A stretch of 15,945 bases of DNA. Origin: an uncultured Clostridia bacterium. Its GTDB lineage: Bacteria; Bacillota; Clostridia; Oscillospirales; Ruminococcaceae. The stretch covers positions 1-15,945 of the forward strand of contig CAMHBE010000011.1 of NCBI GenBank assembly GCA_946183095.1, read 5' to 3'. Under the pieces are notes generated by a model that did no database searches, had not been told where the DNA came from, and was given only the letters and a program-made list of their open reading frames with translations. Positions 14,155 to 15,945 of the stretch are shown one piece after another. The position numbers were made by a program, and so were the translations under genes. Numbering within the stretch: the stretch's first letter is position 1; every line of letters begins with the position of its first letter.

Positions 14155-15855
14155 TCAGACATATTTGGGTGTTGTGCAGTTGCACGAGAAAGTGACTATC
14201 TTGTTCACCTTGCTTATTATGAGCTGACCTATGGGGTTGTCGTTGCAGCTGAGGTCGGTAAGTTCACCGTTTTTCGTAAGGTCGAGGATCCCTATCTTGT
14301 TGTTGTCACAGTGAAGCATCTGCAAATAAGGATTGCCTGTAAGGTCGATAACGGCTATCTCATTGTTGCTGCATAAAAGCTGCTTCATTTTGGGGTTTCT
14401 GAACAGGTCGAGCTTCTGCATATCGTTATCGGTGCAGTCGAGAACTTCAAGGCGGGAGTTCTTTTTGAGGTCAATGGAGCGTATCTGGTTGCCGCTGCAA
14501 TATAACGAAACGAGTGCGGTGTTTTTTGTGATGCTGAGGGAACCCATAGCGTTATTGCTGCAATCTATCGTCTTCAGCTTTGTGTTCACGGAAGTATCTA
14601 TTTTCAGTATCTTGTTGTCAGAGCAGTTGAACACGAGGAGTTTCGGGCACTTGCTTATATCTATCTTTGTAAGCAGGTTCTTGCTGCAATTGAGTGATGT
14701 GAGCGCCTTATTGGTGCTGATATCGAGTTCCGATAATGAATTGATGCTGCAATCGAGCTCTTTCAGGTATATGTTATCTTCGAGGTCGAGGTCGGTGAGC
14801 TTGTTGCCGCTGCAATAGAGTTTCTCCAGATTGAGGTTCCCGCTCACGTCTATCTTTTTGAGCCCGCAGCCGTTGCAGCTGAACGATCTGAGTATGATAT
14901 TCTTGCTGAGGTCGTATTCCTGGATGGAGAGGCTGTTTGCAGTAAGGTCTTTCAGTCTCTCATTCTTCGACAGATCGAGCTTCTTGAACGGGTTATCGGA
15001 GCAGTCCAGCTTTTCAAGCTTCTTCATTCTTACCAGCGAGATAGTTTTAAGATCGTTCTTGGCACAGTTCAGGTATGTTATCTCCTTATTGGCGCTGAGA
15101 TCTACCGCCGTAAGCGCATTGTACGAGATGTCGAGATGCGTGAGCTTTGTGCAGTGTCCGAGTGTCAGCTTATTGATATCGTTGTACGCACAGTTGAGGT
15201 GAGTCACTGAAGCGTTGTTCGACAGGTCTAAATACGTCAGCTTATTGTCGGAGCAGTCTATCGTCGTGAGCTTTGTATTCTTGCTGAGATCGAGGGAGAG
15301 GATGTTGTTCAGTTTGCAGTTGAGTTCCGTAAGTTTCGCATTAGCCTCGGTGTTGAGATGCGAGAGAGCATTGTCGGAACAGTCCAGCTTAACGAGCTTC
15401 GGGCTTTTTTTGATGCTGAGCGTCTTCATGTTGTTCCCGGCGCAGTACACCTCGGTAATCTCGGGATTTCCGTTGAGGTTGAGGGAAACTATCTCGTTGT
15501 CGGAGCAGTCTATGTATTTGAGCTTCGCGTTTTTGGTGAGGTCGATCTCATAGATGTCGTTGCCGGCGCATCTGAGGTATTCCAGAGCCGTGAGGCGCTC
15601 TATGCCCTTCATCTCGAAAACTCCGCTGCTGCCTATATCTATCCTGCTGCACTCCGCTATCTCCGCGTCCGTGAGTATGCCGTCCTTGTTGGTGTCAACA
15701 TTTTCCGAAACGTAGTTGAAAAACACCTCATCGGGGAAATTGTCGCGGTTGAGCTTTACGCCCTTCACCTTTGCCGCGGATGCCCCCGCAGCGAGACATA
15801 CGGCAGCGGCTGCCGAGATGCACGAAACGAACAGTATCTTGGTTGACTTCTTCAT
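14155..15855 (-). CDS. Secreted leucine-rich repeat protein with EF-hand-like loop
   Basis: The 566-aa protein starts with a signal peptide (MKKSTK, a hydrophobic core, and an ASA-A cleavage site near residue 27). The head (35-70) is FPDEVFFNYVSENVDTNKDGILTDAEI. Its DTNKDGILTDAE is a canonical EF-hand/dockerin-like calcium loop (D54, N56, D58, I60, E65). Twenty-two leucine-rich repeats of exactly 21 residues follow (91-552), with the consensus LxxLDCSDNxLxxLDLSxNxx, then a 14-residue end. I see no LPXTG, SLH or other wall anchor and no lipobox, so it is probably released or held non-covalently at the surface. Proteins with this head and repeat type are frequent in Ruminococcaceae and are thought to bind other proteins or glycans; no ligand can be assigned. 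AAGGAG precedes the ATG, and trkH ends 18 bp upstream. Confidence 0.9.
   Translation of the reverse strand: MKKSTKILFVSCISAAAAVCLAAGASAAKVKGVKLNRDNFPDEVFFNYVSENVDTNKDGILTDAEIAECSRIDIGSSGVFEMKGIERLTALEYLRCAGNDIYEIDLTKNAKLKYIDCSDNEIVSLNLNGNPEITEVYCAGNNMKTLSIKKSPKLVKLDCSDNALSHLNTEANAKLTELNCKLNNILSLDLSKNTKLTTIDCSDNKLTYLDLSNNASVTHLNCAYNDINKLTLGHCTKLTHLDISYNALTAVDLSANKEITYLNCAKNDLKTISLVRMKKLEKLDCSDNPFKKLDLSKNERLKDLTANSLSIQEYDLSKNIILRSFSCNGCGLKKIDVSGNLNLEKLYCSGNKLTDLDLEDNIYLKELDCSINSLSELDISTNKALTSLNCSKNLLTKIDISKCPKLLVFNCSDNKILKIDTSVNTKLKTIDCSNNAMGSLSITKNTALVSLYCSGNQIRSIDLKKNSRLEVLDCTDNDMQKLDLFRNPKMKQLLCSNNEIAVIDLTGNPYLQMLHCDNNKIGILDLTKNGELTDLSCNDNPIGQLIISKVNKIVTFSCNCTTPKYV
14200..15585 (-). repeat. 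22 tandem 63-bp units encoding the leucine-rich repeats
   Basis: The frame encodes 22 consecutive units of exactly 21 codons (residues 91-552) with no insertion or deletion. Conserved positions are L1, L4, C6, N9, L12, L15/D16, L17 and N19. The units differ in DNA sequence, so the array is old or under selection at protein level rather than recently amplified. Unit 11 is the most aberrant: TANSLS stands where the Cys/Asn core should be. Confidence 0.9.
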
Positions 15856-15873
15856 AAATAAATCTCCTTCTTA

Positions 15874-15945
15874 TTATTTTTTCCATGTAGCGGGCGAGAA
15901 CAGCAGCAGTATCGGGTATATCTCAAGCCTGCCGACAAGCATATC
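15874..15945 (-). CDS. trkH: TrkH-type potassium uptake protein, C-terminal end (partial)
   Basis: Only the last 23 codons and a TAA TAA double stop are in the window; the gene continues beyond the right edge. The end DMLVGRLEIYPILLLFSPATWKK is the highly conserved C-terminus of TrkH/KtrB-like K+ channels (usually MxxGRLEIxPxLxLFxPxxWR). TrkH is the membrane subunit of a K+ uptake system and normally partners with the NAD-binding TrkA, which would have to be outside the window. It lies 18 bp upstream of the LRR gene on the same strand. Confidence 0.85.
   Translation of the reverse strand, partial: DMLVGRLEIYPILLLFSPATWKK

Noticed and set aside
14200..15585. Regularly spaced repeats that might suggest a CRISPR or satellite array
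   Set aside because: The 63-bp period is the 21-codon leucine-rich repeat; the units are diverged, with no identical repeats or unique spacers.
15856..15873. Separate promoter for the LRR gene
   Set aside because: The 18-bp gap after trkH holds only the ribosome binding site; any promoter would have to lie inside trkH, outside the visible sequence.

Overview
The window looks like chromosomal DNA from a Gram-positive Clostridia member, most likely a Ruminococcaceae/Oscillospirales-type gut bacterium. Three things suggest this: strong GGAGG-type ribosome binding sites, extended -10 sigma-A promoters, and a secreted LRR protein with the FPDE...Y(V)SENxDTNxDG head that I associate with this group. 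Base composition is fairly even, genes are tightly packed, and I see no tRNA, rRNA, CRISPR array or insertion sequence.

Region 1 (1-2995, + strand) is a three-gene operon behind a clear promoter (-35 at 32-37, -10 at 55-60). It encodes a degenerate NifV/isopropylmalate-synthase-like barrel protein, a double zinc-ribbon protein with a C-terminal membrane anchor, and a secreted or membrane TPM-domain protein. Their function is unknown.

Region 2 (2996-10786, + strand) is a polyamine biosynthesis operon. A second strong promoter (3029-3057) is followed by a leader of about 240 nt that ends in a textbook intrinsic terminator, directly before the first ribosome binding site. The leader can fold into a 5' hairpin, a branched domain closed by a long stem and a further hairpin. 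The loops of the first and last hairpins are complementary over 6 bp, and an alternative pairing would disrupt the terminator. I recognise no known riboswitch class, so this is the best candidate for an undescribed system. The genes are speA (arginine decarboxylase), speE (aminopropyltransferase), a zinc-ribbon protein of unknown role, a carboxynorspermidine/carboxyspermidine dehydrogenase, nspC (the matching decarboxylase), aguA, aguB and a rubredoxin. Together they give arginine -> agmatine -> N-carbamoylputrescine -> putrescine, then putrescine + aspartate semialdehyde -> carboxyspermidine -> spermidine. SpeE offers a second, S-adenosylmethionine-dependent route, but no speD is present here.

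Region 3 (10787-11063) is a convergent intergenic stretch rich in hairpins, including a 13-bp bidirectional terminator at 10958-10996.

Region 4 (11064-15945, - strand) reads from right to left: the C-terminus of a TrkH potassium transporter, a secreted protein with an EF-hand-like loop and 22 exact 21-residue leucine-rich repeats, a YicI-type GH31 alpha-xylosidase, and an AqpZ-type aquaporin. The short gaps (18, 21 and 52 bp) suggest cotranscription. A potassium transporter and a water channel hint at an osmotic theme, but that is inference.
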